A stretch of 64,000 nt of DNA, from positions 26,293,693 through 26,357,692 of the forward strand of contig NC_067205.1 in the NCBI RefSeq assembly GCF_026262505.1, in the 5' to 3' direction. The DNA is from Trichomonas vaginalis G3 (Eukaryota > Parabasalia > Trichomonadida > Trichomonadidae). Position numbers and translations under genes: made by a program. Shown here piece by piece: positions 50,869 through 61,249 of the stretch; the first letter of the stretch is position 1, and the number at the start of each line of letters is the position of its first letter. A model generated the notes under the pieces. It did not search any database. It was not told where the DNA came from and saw only the letters and a list, made by a program, of their open reading frames with translations.

Positions 50869-53082
50869 TTGCTTTTCGATCTCTTTCGATGAACTTGAAA
50901 ATATAAGTTATTATCGCTGAGAATCCTTTCCGAAATAGGAGCTTTACGTTTAGGAGGATTATCGGATGAATTTTGTTTTTTATTGTTTGATTTTGTTGTT
51001 ATGGAAGATTTTTTTTATTTTTTTCAGAATTTTGCTTGCTATTAACTGAAACTTGTTTTGACGGCCCAACAATAGCATTTGTAGTAGGAAGAATTCCCAA
51101 TAACGAGCGCATTTTCGATAATTGTTTTTCAATATGATCAAGAAGGTCCAGCTTATGTTCTAGATTACTAGACATTTGATTTGTAGAAGGATGGTTTTGA
51201 TTTTCTGGTTCTAAATCTGTAGAGTCTGCAATATTTGAATTTTCGGAGCGAATTGGAGCATCTGAACCTTGATTTGTATCGGCTTGCTCAAAATTAGTTT
51301 GAATTGGAGTGGATGAATTAAAATCTGGATGATTTAATGTTTCATTAAATAATGCCATAATTTTTCTCTTTTTTCATTAATAAACTTAGTGATCATTGTA
51401 TCTGTATCTGTTAGATCGATCGATTTGAGTATATCTGCATCATGAACTGGAATATTTTCGAACAATGAACTCGATTCTATGGAACCATATGGAGAAATCT
51501 CGTTCTGAGCCAAAAAAAGATCACTTACGTTGTATTGTTTGATAGCAAAAATTGTTTTCTCAAGTTCTTTTTGAAAGCAGTCAAGAATATAATTTTTGTA
51601 GCTATCAGTGATAACGGTTTTTATATGGCGCTCGATCTTCTGGTTATTTTTGATGGCGTTATATTTATCTAATTGGATTTGAGATATCTTCTTAATAGCT
51701 TCATAAATGTTTGGATGTTTTAACGAAGAAAATTCTGAATGCATACTCTCGAGGCAATCATTAGTGAATATTGCAGTTGCATTATTATATTGAGATATTA
51801 AATTGTAGTGCGGCAACCAAACTTTGTTGAAATAATCAATATAATCTTTGATCGAATCAACTTTATTTGATTAATTATATGCATTGTAAGTAAAATTCTT
51901 CATGAGACATGAATGGAGTAATAGAATATAGCTTAAATAAAGAATTTTGTAAAGTATTGAAATTTTTTGTATAAAGTGCTACAAGTTTCCTGTGTAAAGC
52001 TTGTTTGAAATGAAATAGGCATCCAATTATACGGACTTTAGGGAAAATTTGTTGAAGTGCCTCTATCATTCCCTTTTCAAAATCACAATGAATTTGAATT
52101 AGCTTTGAAAATTGAATACCCTTGACAGTAAAAAATATATTCAAATGCCTTCTTATAAGATTCAAATGTGCGGTTTTTCATGAATATAAATAAAAGTGGT
52201 AGATATTGATTTGTTGAAGGTTCACAAATCATAATTGTTAGCATCTGTCCTTTTTGAAATGTTTTTGGTGTATTTTAAAAGTTCCATCGCAAAATAAATC
52301 TGTGGTTCTTTTGCAAATTGAATTGCCTTCTCAAAACCAAAAAACATCGTCTCACAATTTGCTTGAAAATCATGGCCAATGAAAAACTGCTCGCCATTTA
52401 TTAAACAAAAATTAGCAATTTCATCGTCTGTAATTTTTTTCTCCAACAGAAAAATTTTCTGGACTTAATAAACTTCCCTGACCAATGAATCTTTAATTAA
52501 TGGTTTTCATCAGTACCAACAGCAAGTTCTGTCATAAATTTTTAATCTGCTGAAAAGTGCCGTTGTCTTCAGAAAATTTTGCCATTGCCTTATTGTATAT
52601 TTCTGTCAGAAGTCATTGATTTATGAAGATCATTTTTTTCATTTTGTAACTTTTTTAAATTGTCTGCATTCGGGTATATGTTCCTTTTGTAAATCTTCGG
52701 AAACTGAACTGTTCTCAATTTTAACTAAATAACGTGCTTGACAAGAATGATCGATGCAACGGTAGTAACGTTCAATAGTATTTGAATTAATAATATTTGT
52801 ATGATCATGCGATAAAGCTATCTTTGCGAACAATTGTATCAGGATATTTTCCAGTAACTGCGGGAATATTTTTAACTGCAATATAACTAAAATATCTTCT
52901 GACAGCTTTAGATTCATTTTCGCGTATTTAATATTAAAATATTGAAGAATTGTTTGATTATATTCGTTTTTTTCATCTCTCGATGTTGATTTTTGGTATT
53001 TATCAGATTGTTCCCTGATAAATATTTTATTTTCGTCTGTAAAGTTTGCTCTTTTTTGATTAAATATAGATGATTTTCCCAT
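50869..53082 (-). pseudogene. MULE transposase, copy 2, multiply frameshifted
   Basis: The minus-strand counterpart of 43233-45322: zinc-finger N-terminus (52639-53082), then pieces at 52222-52446, 51875-52165, 51334-51816 and 50999-51358 in changing frames, caused by about five to seven small indels, many in homopolymer runs. The DNA is otherwise nearly identical to copy 1. Confidence 0.85.
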
Positions 53083-53134
53083 TAAAAAATGAATGATGCA
53101 AAATTTACGAAAACCGTTCGAAATTGAATTAAAA

Positions 53135-53362
53135 ATGAAAAGTAATACTTAAATGAGGAATTCTTTGAGATATTGGTCTTAGATTGAATGTAGCGTCATT
53201 CTTATATAGAATATATATTCATATCATCGGAAATATGATAAAAAGCATATAATAATGTCAAAAAAGTGAACAAATAAGCAAAGATATTTTTAAAAAACAA
53301 TGAAAAGTAATACTTAAATGAGGAATTCTTTGAGATATTGGTCTTAGATTGAATGTAGCGTC
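53135..53362. promoter_or_regulatory. Bidirectional MULE promoter with 63-bp direct repeats, copy 2
   Basis: The same pair of 63-bp repeats as at 42949-43178, at 53135-53197 and 53300-53362, between divergent transposase and ORF1. Confidence 0.7.
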
Positions 53363-53412
53363 ACAAATTTCACAAATATAATTTACTATACAATTTTATT
53401 CATTTTTTTAAA

Positions 53413-54519
53413 ATGGCTGACGACAGTCTGTATCAACTAACTCAACTAGTCAAGCATAATGATTATTCTTCGGATTCATTAAATCAACTTTATCAATGCA
53501 TAAGTACAATGACAGAAAGATCAATTGGATGCTTGAATTGGGATAAATTTTTCAAAAAAATCACAGTGACTGATGAAGTTCTTTTACATTTTTTAGCATC
53601 CGTTTTAAACATTGAAAAGATATCAGAATGTTTCAAGGATTCTATTTTTTATCACAATATTAATCTTGAAAAATTCAGTAATTTAACTGAAACAGAACAA
53701 CAAACAATTTTAAATTCCTACAAAGCGGATAAATTTACATATTACATAATGTGCTCACAAATTGTAAAATCAAACTGGAACAATTTATCCCAAACTTTAG
53801 TTAATATTGCAAATCAATATTTGCCATTTTTAGATGAAGAAAAGCAAATATATATATTTACTGAAATAACTGGCAATTATCAAAATTTTGAAATTTCAGT
53901 TGCAAACTTGTTACTTTTTTATGAAAACAATGAAGAAAAATTAAGCAACTGTTTTAATTTAACATTGTTCCAGCAAATTTATTCCAAAAATGGAATCGAG
54001 CAAATGATATTTTTTGCTGCAAATACAATTTGTTGCAATAACACTTCTATCAATTTTTACAATCTCCTTGAAATTGAAGAAATGAATCCATTTGATTTTT
54101 TTTATTTCTCAATTCAATATAAAGAGATATTAAATTGCGATGATTTTCCAAAAGTTACAGAAGTAATCACAGGTTTAATCTCAGCTTCAAATATTAATGC
54201 TATTATGCGAATTTGCCAAAAAATTTTGGATAAAATTACATTTTATAAATGTAATTATTGCCATATTACCTCAATATGGAATTTTATCACAAATGCAGCA
54301 ATAATTCTTCCTGATGAAGATTTATTAATCAAATTATTAAAATTCATAGAAAAAACAGAAAAAGCAACAGATGAATTATTCGAACCGGAGAATGATTTGG
54401 GTTTCTATGAATATTTAAATTCGATTTTCTCAGATATTACATCTGCGAGAAATAAGCAATTTCTCTTGGAATTTCTAAATACCCATGAAGATGACTTCAC
54501 TTATGATCAAACATTGTGA
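53413..54519 (+). CDS. MULE accessory protein (ORF1), copy 2
   Basis: 368 residues, identical to the copy at 41792-42898 except at about one position (EQMIFFAANT versus EQMNFFAANT). It is fully open beside a transposase with several frameshifts. The intact frame fits either a very recent insertion or selection on this gene. TCATTTTTTTAAA precedes the ATG. No known domain. Confidence 0.7.
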   Translation: MADDSLYQLTQLVKHNDYSSDSLNQLYQCISTMTERSIGCLNWDKFFKKITVTDEVLLHFLASVLNIEKISECFKDSIFYHNINLEKFSNLTETEQQTILNSYKADKFTYYIMCSQIVKSNWNNLSQTLVNIANQYLPFLDEEKQIYIFTEITGNYQNFEISVANLLLFYENNEEKLSNCFNLTLFQQIYSKNGIEQMIFFAANTICCNNTSINFYNLLEIEEMNPFDFFYFSIQYKEILNCDDFPKVTEVITGLISASNINAIMRICQKILDKITFYKCNYCHITSIWNFITNAAIILPDEDLLIKLLKFIEKTEKATDELFEPENDLGFYEYLNSIFSDITSARNKQFLLEFLNTHEDDFTYDQTL

Positions 54520-55141
54520 GGTCATTTTTGATCAACAAATTAATTGAAATTCCGATCAAAAAAAATTCACAAATTGGATCAAAAAAATCGAATCTCAAGT
54601 TAAAAATAAAAATTTTCTACATTTTTATCAAATTTAGATTTTTTTTTCAAATCATGCGAATTGATTGAATAATTGCATATTTTATCCCATGCATCGAGAA
54701 GTATGTGTAATATTTTTGCTTTCATCAAGAAATTGTCGAATTTGATCTTAATTTTTTTTGAAAAATATACTTTTAGAAAAAGAAATAGTGATTGAATAGC
54801 TGCCCATGCTGTAAAAGGGTTATTTTTACAAGTAAAAAAATTGTTATTTTTCGAGCAAGTCGAGGCTTTTTTACCATCTTATTTTTGAAAAATTTACGAA
54901 AAATTATATCTGAAAAAACGCTTCATTTTGATATCTTACAATGATAAAATACCAATATTGCTGGGATATAATAGCTACACCTGGACATCTACTACATTAA
55001 TGCGTATGACAGGTAAAGTTGATTTCAAAAGTATAGCCTGGAAAGATTACAATAAATCAACGATAATTCAAAAAAATTTCTTATAAGTTAACATAATAAA
55101 AATTTAATTTTTATATTGCTTGTATTATACTTAAGTATATA
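54520..55141. other. MULE 2 non-coding end
   Basis: Sequence downstream of ORF1 that mirrors 41165-41791. It ends where the MULE is cut off. No gene. Confidence 0.6.
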
Positions 55142-55154
55142 AAAAAAGGTAGTG

Positions 55155-55254
55155 GGGCTTCCAGGCGCGTTGCGCCCTCTAGCCCCGAAGATGTTTAGTA
55201 TAAATGAAGTTTTTATTCGGAGGGCTTCCAGGCGCGTTGCGCCCTCTAGCCCAT
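55155..55254. repeat. Two GC-rich hairpin repeats at the Mav2 left end
   Basis: GGGCTTCCAGGCGCG followed by TTGCGCCCTCTAGCCC occurs at about 55155 and again at about 55224. Each folds with GGGCT/AGCCC outside and GGCGC-GTT-GCGCC inside. They lie in otherwise AT-rich sequence and recall the hairpins at the Mav1 ends. Confidence 0.7.
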
Positions 55255-55348
55255 AAGAAATTTTGCCCAAGACCCAAGAGGAGGACCGAACCCCAGCCGA
55301 CCAGCCGGTGACAAAACCAAAACCGTTGTTATTTACATCATATTAATG

Positions 55349-55418
55349 GTGTCACTTTTCACAAATTATATGTGTTTTCATGTTTTGTCACTTTTCTGTC
55401 ACTTTTCGGGTAAAAACA
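55349..55418 (+). promoter_or_regulatory. Three TCACTTTT initiator-like sites
   Basis: GTCACTTTT occurs three times in about 65 bp, 20-90 bases before the ATG at 55438. It is the host-type initiator, unlike the TTTTTATCT motif of other Maverick genes. Confidence 0.45.
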
Positions 55419-55437
55419 TTTTTATTATTATATATAA

Positions 55438-56076
55438 ATGAATTTTACAAAACCGCTGTTACCGTTCTTTGGAAATAAGAGTAGATGTAAAGAGATTATA
55501 TTGAGAGAACTTAAGAAACTACCGAATGGTCTAACATTTGTAGATTTGTTCGGTGGAAGTTTCTATATATCCCATTTATGTCATACCGTATTTCCTGACT
55601 CAAAGATTATATGCAATGACTTCGACAACTATATGGACCGTCTCAAACATATTCCAGACACAAATAATATATTGAAAGAGTTAAAAGAAAAGATACCTAT
55701 AGGTAAGATGGAACGTATACCATTAGATAAGAAAAATATTGTGAGAGAGGTTTTGAAAAAAGCAGAATATATAGACTGGGATAGTATATCTGCTAGACTA
55801 TTATATAGTGGTGCTATAAGAGTTCATGACATTGAAACACTTATGTCAAAAGTTTTATATCTTAACTATACAAATGTTTTCAAAGAGGACATAGAAAAAT
55901 ATATTGAGGGTATAGAGTTTGTGAGATGTCATTGGACAGAGTTGTATGAAAAATATAAAGACAAGGAAAATGTTTTCTTTATAGTGGACCCGCCGTTCTA
56001 TAACACATGGGATTTTCAATACCAAGTAGACTGGACTTTGAGAGACTCTTTTAGAAACTTTAGACGTTATACATAA
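55438..56076 (+). pseudogene. D12-class adenine-N6 DNA methyltransferase-like, Mav2
   Basis: The frame starts MNFTKPLLPFFGNKSRCKEI, has the AdoMet-binding type LTFVDLFGGSFYIS (about residues 35-48), NDFDNYMDRL, and the catalytic FFIVDPPFYNTW (about 178-190, DPPF motif). This is the layout of Dam/D12-type enzymes, which methylate adenine in DNA. Related sequence continues past the end of the frame to about 56200, so the copy looks broken. In Maverick biology such an enzyme might mark or protect the element's DNA; this is inference. Confidence 0.75.
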
Positions 56077-56238
56077 CCATCCATGCTTTTACTTTACATC
56101 CGATAAAAGTGGTTTGGAACCGTTATGAGATGGTTAGAGGACATACATGACTATGAGTTTATATATGACAAGATAGAATATGAGAGAGTCCTATAAACGG
56201 AGAAAGTGTCACAATAAAGAAATTTTATTAGTAAGTAA

Positions 56239-56370
56239 ATGTGGTTTGAAATAGGACTACTTGTTTTAGGTTTTTTCCATTGTGTCATTTATTTATTTGA
56301 CGTGGCAGAAAAGTACAGAGAATATGAAGATGAACCAATGCCTGCAAATGTTCAGCATATGTACTCGTAG
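56239..56370 (+). CDS. 43-residue single-pass membrane protein, Mav2
   Basis: MWFEIGLLVLGFFHCVIYLF forms one membrane helix, followed by an acidic tail (YREYEDEPMPANVQHMYS). Small and unrecognised. It is placed between the methyltransferase and a virion-like gene. Confidence 0.45.
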   Translation: MWFEIGLLVLGFFHCVIYLFDVAEKYREYEDEPMPANVQHMYS

Positions 56371-56375
56371 AGATA

Positions 56376-56384
56376 TTTTTATCT
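56376..56384 (+). promoter_or_regulatory. TTTTTATCT motif
   Basis: TTTTTATCT 8 bases before the ATG at 56393, the same motif as before several Mav1 genes. Confidence 0.5.
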
Positions 56385-56392
56385 AATATTAA

Positions 56393-56755
56393 ATGGACGC
56401 ACAGAACTTAGCGAATGCACAGCAACCTGGACAACCAAACCCAGAGAATATTCCAAATGAAGTTAGAATACAAACTGCAATGGCAAACTATGGTCAAGTG
56501 CCAACAGATGTACAAATGCAAACTGCCATGTCAAATGACGCTGCGTTAGGTTTGCCACCATGGTATGCAAATATGAGATGGAAAGAGTTTTATACAAACC
56601 CTGAAGTGGGATATAAACAACTTTATGCAGATGACGCGAACACAGGAGTTGACCCAGAATATGTTTTCTACCAGAGGAGAAACAGAATGTATGAGCTCCA
56701 GTTAAAGAATGCTATGGAACTCAACAGGAAACGTAAGAGACTAGGTGGACATTAG
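56393..56755 (+). CDS. Mav2 120-residue protein, unknown
   Basis: Starts MDAQNLANAQQPGQPNPENI, has a twice-repeated sequence (RIQTAMANYGQVPTDVQMQTAMSN written as QTAMANYG and QTAMSND), a Trp/Tyr-rich centre (LPPWYANMRWKEFY) and a basic helical end (ELNRKRKRLGGH). No family seen. Possibly a small virion protein. Confidence 0.5.
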   Translation: MDAQNLANAQQPGQPNPENIPNEVRIQTAMANYGQVPTDVQMQTAMSNDAALGLPPWYANMRWKEFYTNPEVGYKQLYADDANTGVDPEYVFYQRRNRMYELQLKNAMELNRKRKRLGGH

Positions 56756-56773
56756 ATTTTTACATATAGTAAA

Positions 56774-57013
56774 ATGGGTTTCTTCAGTAGTATTGGAAAC
56801 TTCTTCAGAAGAGTTGGAAGAGGTATATGGAATGGAATAAAACCGTAGGAAGAGGAATTTGGAACGGTGTCAAAAATATTGGTAAAGAGTAGGTCAGTTC
56901 GTTGGTATTATACCTAAAGACCCTGAACCAGAAGAACAAGCCCCTGTTATACAACAGCCTGAACCTGCACCACAGTCAAGTTGCAACCAAATCCAACACC
57001 TCAACCGTATTAA
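56774..57013 (+). pseudogene. Amphipathic small-protein remnant, Mav2
   Basis: Begins MGFFSSIGNFFRRVGRGIW, a strongly amphipathic, basic helix, followed by similar Gly/Trp/Arg-rich repeats and a Gln/Pro-rich end. The type resembles membrane-active or core proteins of capsids, but this is composition only. Looks broken. Confidence 0.4.
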
Positions 57014-57026
57014 AAATTATATTTTT

Positions 57027-57864
57027 ACCGTTCGATAGTAGTTGTATATGAAACTAAGTTCTAAGTAAAACGCATGGTATAATGGAATTATTCTTTTTCT
57101 TCCATCTGTAGTAAAACCATACTTGAAAGTCTGAAATACTTCCACTTGGTGTTCGTATAACTTTGTAGGTTTTTCGTAAAAGTCATTTGCCAAGCATAAG
57201 AAAGAGTTTTGGGCGCCAAAAAATGAAGCATGAACAATAATGCATCTTGGTCGAAAACATCTTTAAATAAATATGGTTCATCTCTTGCATATCGACTGTA
57301 GATATTTGCTAAAGGAGGTTCAACTTTCTGATTTAACATTCTTTGCAAATAATACCATGACATTGCAGTGAATTCTGTATATATTTGTTCGTCTTTATTT
57401 GGATTGTCTTCGTAGATTTGAAATGACACTTGTGAATTTTGTTTGTCATATACAATTCTCACATAAAGTGTGCTATCGGTATTCGCATATTCATCAGCAT
57501 ATTTTGCATAACATGAATTTATTTTATCTTCTATATTTTTTAATGCAGTCTGTAGAGAAGATTAGAGGTCAACTTGTGTATTAGCTCAATTTTTCCCACA
57601 TTTTTCGTTGCCTTCAGATGTATAATCTATTGAAACCTTACAATAAATGGAAAACTTTTATCTTCTACAGACACAAACTTTATTCTTCGAAAGCCAATAG
57701 CTTTTGTGACAGATGGGTCTCTTAACCATCTTAATGGGTAGTCAAAACGATAGCCTTCATGCTTTATAGTATCTGTCTCAAACTTTTGACGCGACATTAG
57801 TAAAAAGTTCATCTAATGGTTTAGTTGTAGCAACTCTAGAATTTTCTTTTTCTATTGGAAGCAT
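57027..57864 (-). pseudogene. Candidate minor capsid protein remnant, Mav2
   Basis: The minus strand from 57864 shows GYRFDYPLRWLRDPSVTKAI, matching the aromatic-P-x-x-W motif of the Mav1 proteins at 30058 and 15264, with a further open segment at 57088-57462. Several interruptions. It is divergent from the fibre gene, sharing ATTTTATCT at 57866-57873. Confidence 0.5.
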
Positions 57865-57882
57865 ATTTTATCTATAATAAAA

Positions 57883-59677
57883 ATGTCAAATGAAACAGCG
57901 TCTATGAGAGAAATACAACACAACCGACAACTCATTATGCAAGCTCTAAATAAGAACACAACAAACTTTTCAACTATTCTAAGATATCTGAGTCATTGAA
58001 AGGGAGTGACTTAAACTGACATTAAACCCTATAACAGATGAGTTTCTATTTCAAGACAATAAGAACAATATTGTCTGTATAAATCAACAAAAGGAACTTT
58101 AAACGAGAAACCTATAAATGAACTTCTTTTGAAAGCAGATGTTGACAACAAAGCTGACAAAGAATATGTAGACAATGCAATAGCAAAAGAAGAAGAAAGA
58201 GCTAACAATGCTTATGCAACAAAAGAAACATACTCATCCTGAACTAGCAGACAAAACATATGTTGACAATAAAATGTCAAGTGAAGTGACAAGAGCTGAA
58301 AACGAATATTCTAAAAAGACTCATATACATTATATTAACCAAATACCAAGTCTTAAGGAAACATTAGAGACCAAAAGCAGATAAGACTCATACACATTCT
58401 ATATCTGATATTACAAACTTACAAGAAACCTTAAACAGGAAAAGTGACGTTGGACATACAATACCATTGCAAATATTACAAACTTACAAGAAACCTTAAA
58501 CAGGAAAGTGCCGTTGGACATACACATACCATTGCAAATTCACAAACTTACAAGAAACCTTAAACAGGAAAAGTGCCGTTGGACATACACATACATCTTC
58601 TGAAATAACAGACTTAAACGTTAGCCTTGAAAATAAAGCAGATAAAACATATGTCAATGAAATATACCAAAGTTTGATAGGAACAAAAAATATTGAAAAC
58701 TATTGTTGGTGACTTTTCTGTCAATGAAGAAAATAAATATTTTAGATGGCAGTTGGTACCAGTCCTTAGAAAATGGTACACGGCATAAACTCATTCCGAA
58801 AAATAACAATGAAATGTATGTAAGCTATAAAAAGAATGATGGTACACAAGTTAAAGTTCCATTAGACAACAACTGCTACTTAAACTTATATGGAGACGAA
58901 CAAAGAAATATTTAAGAGTTTATGAAATGGTGGATATGATATTACCTGACCCAGCTCCAGCACCACATTATTATGATATGGAGATGACGACAGAACACCA
59001 CATGTAGATGAACAAAAGCTAACATTATATTTAGATTATTATAGATATAAAAGAATAATGCAATAGAAAAAACGAGAATAGTATATTATTATACAGATGA
59101 CAGAAATAAATATTATAGTCAAGATTTTACCTACCCTGAAAACATAAGATTATTTATAAAAAATATTCTGACACAAACCAGAAGAAACCTGAAATAGTTG
59201 CACTATATTTTAAGTTCAAAAGAGACAATCCTATAATATCTCATATTGTTTGATTTAATGAACCCAGTAGGTTCTATTTATACATCTATGGATGCAAGAG
59301 GTCCTCAAATAATGTTTGGTGTTGGTGCATGGGAACAAATAGTCGACAGGTTTTTGTATTGTGCAAACTCTTCAAAGGAAATAGTGGAAGTAAAACGATT
59401 TCAGGTGAAAATTTACCTGCACACAGTCATTACATAGATTTAAGTACATCTCAAGCAGTTGGCATAAGCATAGATATTGGATTGGTTCAGAATGACAAAA
59501 GGTAAAGGATATGATGTTAAAGACGACGTTAAGTTTACTATAAATTGTTACTGGGATGACACGCAGGGAGAAGGAAACCATACACATTTCGTTTCAGGAT
59601 ATACGCAAACAACGGGACAAAGTAAAGAATACATGCCACCTTACATGACAGTTTACGCATGGTATAGAATTGCTTAG
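57883..59677 (+). pseudogene. Phage-type tail-fibre gene remnant, Mav2
   Basis: The start MSNETASMREIQHNRQLIMQ is followed by KADVDNKADKEYVDNAIAKE-type coiled shaft, three or four copies of a 20-residue HTH-IxNLQETLNRK module (about 58380-58600), and a collar end with NPVGSIYTSMDARGPQIMFG and MPPYMTVYAWYRIA, paralleling the Mav1 fibre (24198-25481). The copy is degraded, with many breaks. The shared collar domain shows that phage-like fibres are a general Maverick feature here. Confidence 0.7.
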
Positions 59678-59680
59678 TCG

Positions 59681-60627
59681 TCATTTTCAACTTCTTTAGC
59701 ATATTCGTCAGGAGTTGTCTTATATTTGTTAGGAACTGTCTTTGAAAGTATACCACCTTGAACTTTGACAAGTTTGAAACGAGGTCTGACAATAGTAGTT
59801 TTATCTTCTGCTTGCAGTGTGTACATTTTGCCATGTTTGCCTAAAACTTCATAATATTCTCTTGTATACTTTCTTCTATTTTTACGAACACGAATGTGAG
59901 TACTGTCGAGTTCCCATTGTTGTCATAGTCAATAGTATTTTCATATGGGTCGCGTTTAGGTATTTCTATTTTTACTTGTCACCTTTCTGAAGTTTGAAGC
60001 CCGGCATTCTTTCTTGTTTGTCTCTTTTGACTAAATTATTAAATATATAGTCTTTCTCTAAGTCAGGGTTGTTTTTCATTTTCTTCGGGGAGTGGTTTCC
60101 CAAACCTTTTTGTTTACGGTTATTGTAAATATTTAAAACTTGTCTCATCTTTGCCTGGGAGAAGTGTCTATATTTGTCGTCATATGACATTTCATTTGCT
60201 TCACCACCTTGTGGTTGGTTTAAGTCTCTTAACATTTTTATACATCCGTCAATGACACCAAGAGCAGAATGGTTTTGGTCGACAAGAAATATTGGTTTAC
60301 ATTTTTTGAACGCAGATAGTTTTTTACATCATCTGATTTGAAAGAACTTTCACAGTCAGATGTCAGTTTTGTTGGATGGTATTTGTCAACGAATATTGTC
60401 AAAGCAGTTTTCACATCTAAAATATTTTGGACCATAATGGTATGGCTTCACAGTATCTTGTGTTTTGACCAACAAATATTAACCAGTATGGTGGTCCATC
60501 TTCTCTATACCTCGGAATGTTTTCCAAGATATCCATAAACCAAGCATTGGTGTTGAACTAAAGTTTTTATCATGAGTGCTTTCTTTGTCGCTTTAGAAAC
60601 ATAGGGGTCCTTGTTCGGATTCGTCAT
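59681..60627 (-). pseudogene. Polinton integrase remnant, Mav2
   Basis: Minus-strand pieces resemble the Mav1 integrase: DKYHPTKLTSDCESSFKSDD (compare EHHPTSLTSDQDGAYLS) and a C-terminal part with MRQVLNIYNNRKQKGLGNHS. Same gene family, different subfamily. Degraded. Confidence 0.7.
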
Positions 60628-60644
60628 TTTTTACCCTATAAGAA

Positions 60645-61046
60645 ATGGGTTTATTTGGCGCGATTAGCAGGAGTCGCATCTAGATTTTTACCCGCAGTGG
60701 GAACAATAGCCAGAGTGCATTTGGAATTGGAAGGAAGATTTTGAGTACATTAGGTATACTTAAAGAGAAAGCACAACCTATTATACAAACTGTACAGAAA
60801 GGTTGGGATGTAGCACGAGATGCAACAAATCTTATTCCAAATCCTGAAACAAGAGGAAAAGTTCAAGGATGGATGGACAATGTAGGAAGACAAGCAGGAA
60901 ACTATTATAACAAAGCAAATGACTACTATAACCAAGCAGGACACTATATGGACCAAGGTGAAAGATTCTTTAACAGAGGATATAACCATGCACAACAATG
61001 GGTAAGCAATAACCAACCGCAACCACCTCAAACTTGGGAAATGTAA
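60645..61046 (+). pseudogene. Small Tyr/Asn/Gln-rich virion-type protein, Mav2
   Basis: The ATG at 60645 gives a hydrophobic start (MGLFGAISRSR). An open segment at 60741-61046 reads ILKEKAQPIIQTVQKGWDVA and then Tyr/Asn/Gln-rich repeats (NKANDYYNQAGHYMDQ). It may correspond to the Mav1 gene at 31165-31692 by its hydrophobic, Ala/Gly-rich start. Function unknown. Looks broken. Confidence 0.4.
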
Positions 61047-61065
61047 GGTTTTTAACTAGGATGAA

Positions 61066-61230
61066 ATGAACAATGCAGCATTGAGACAAATGAGTTCAAG
61101 ATGGATTTGTCGGCTTCCAGCATTTAAACCGATACCATATAGTCAGGCTCAGCATGTGAAACTGAATGATATTATTAAAGGAACCATCCCACCTCCACAA
61201 CAACAACCAGTTGAAAACAAACCAAACTAA
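61066..61230 (+). CDS. Mav2 54-residue protein, unknown
   Basis: ATG at 61066: MNNAALRQMSSRWICRLPAF, then a Pro/Gln-rich end (IPPPQQQPVENKPN). It follows the previous gene by 20 bp and precedes the next by about 20 bp in the same direction, suggesting a packed gene row. No family. Confidence 0.4.
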   Translation: MNNAALRQMSSRWICRLPAFKPIPYSQAQHVKLNDIIKGTIPPPQQQPVENKPN

Positions 61231-61249
61231 AATTTTTTACTGAGATGAC

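Larger units (their letters stand above)
48679..55141 (-). mobile_element. Mutator-like transposon (MULE), copy 2, interrupted
   Basis: An inverted copy of the 41021-46340 MULE. It begins with GGGCGCGTAAAGGGTTGGCG and is nearly identical to copy 1 throughout, but a mariner sits inside it (49477-50775) and its far end is lost: similarity stops at CTTAAGTATATA (about 55141), about 135 bp short of the terminus, where Mav2 sequence begins. Confidence 0.85.

Noticed and set aside
60645-60680. Similarity of MGLFGAI to an influenza fusion peptide
   Set aside because: Seven residues of low-complexity hydrophobic sequence are expected by chance. No other envelope-protein feature is present.
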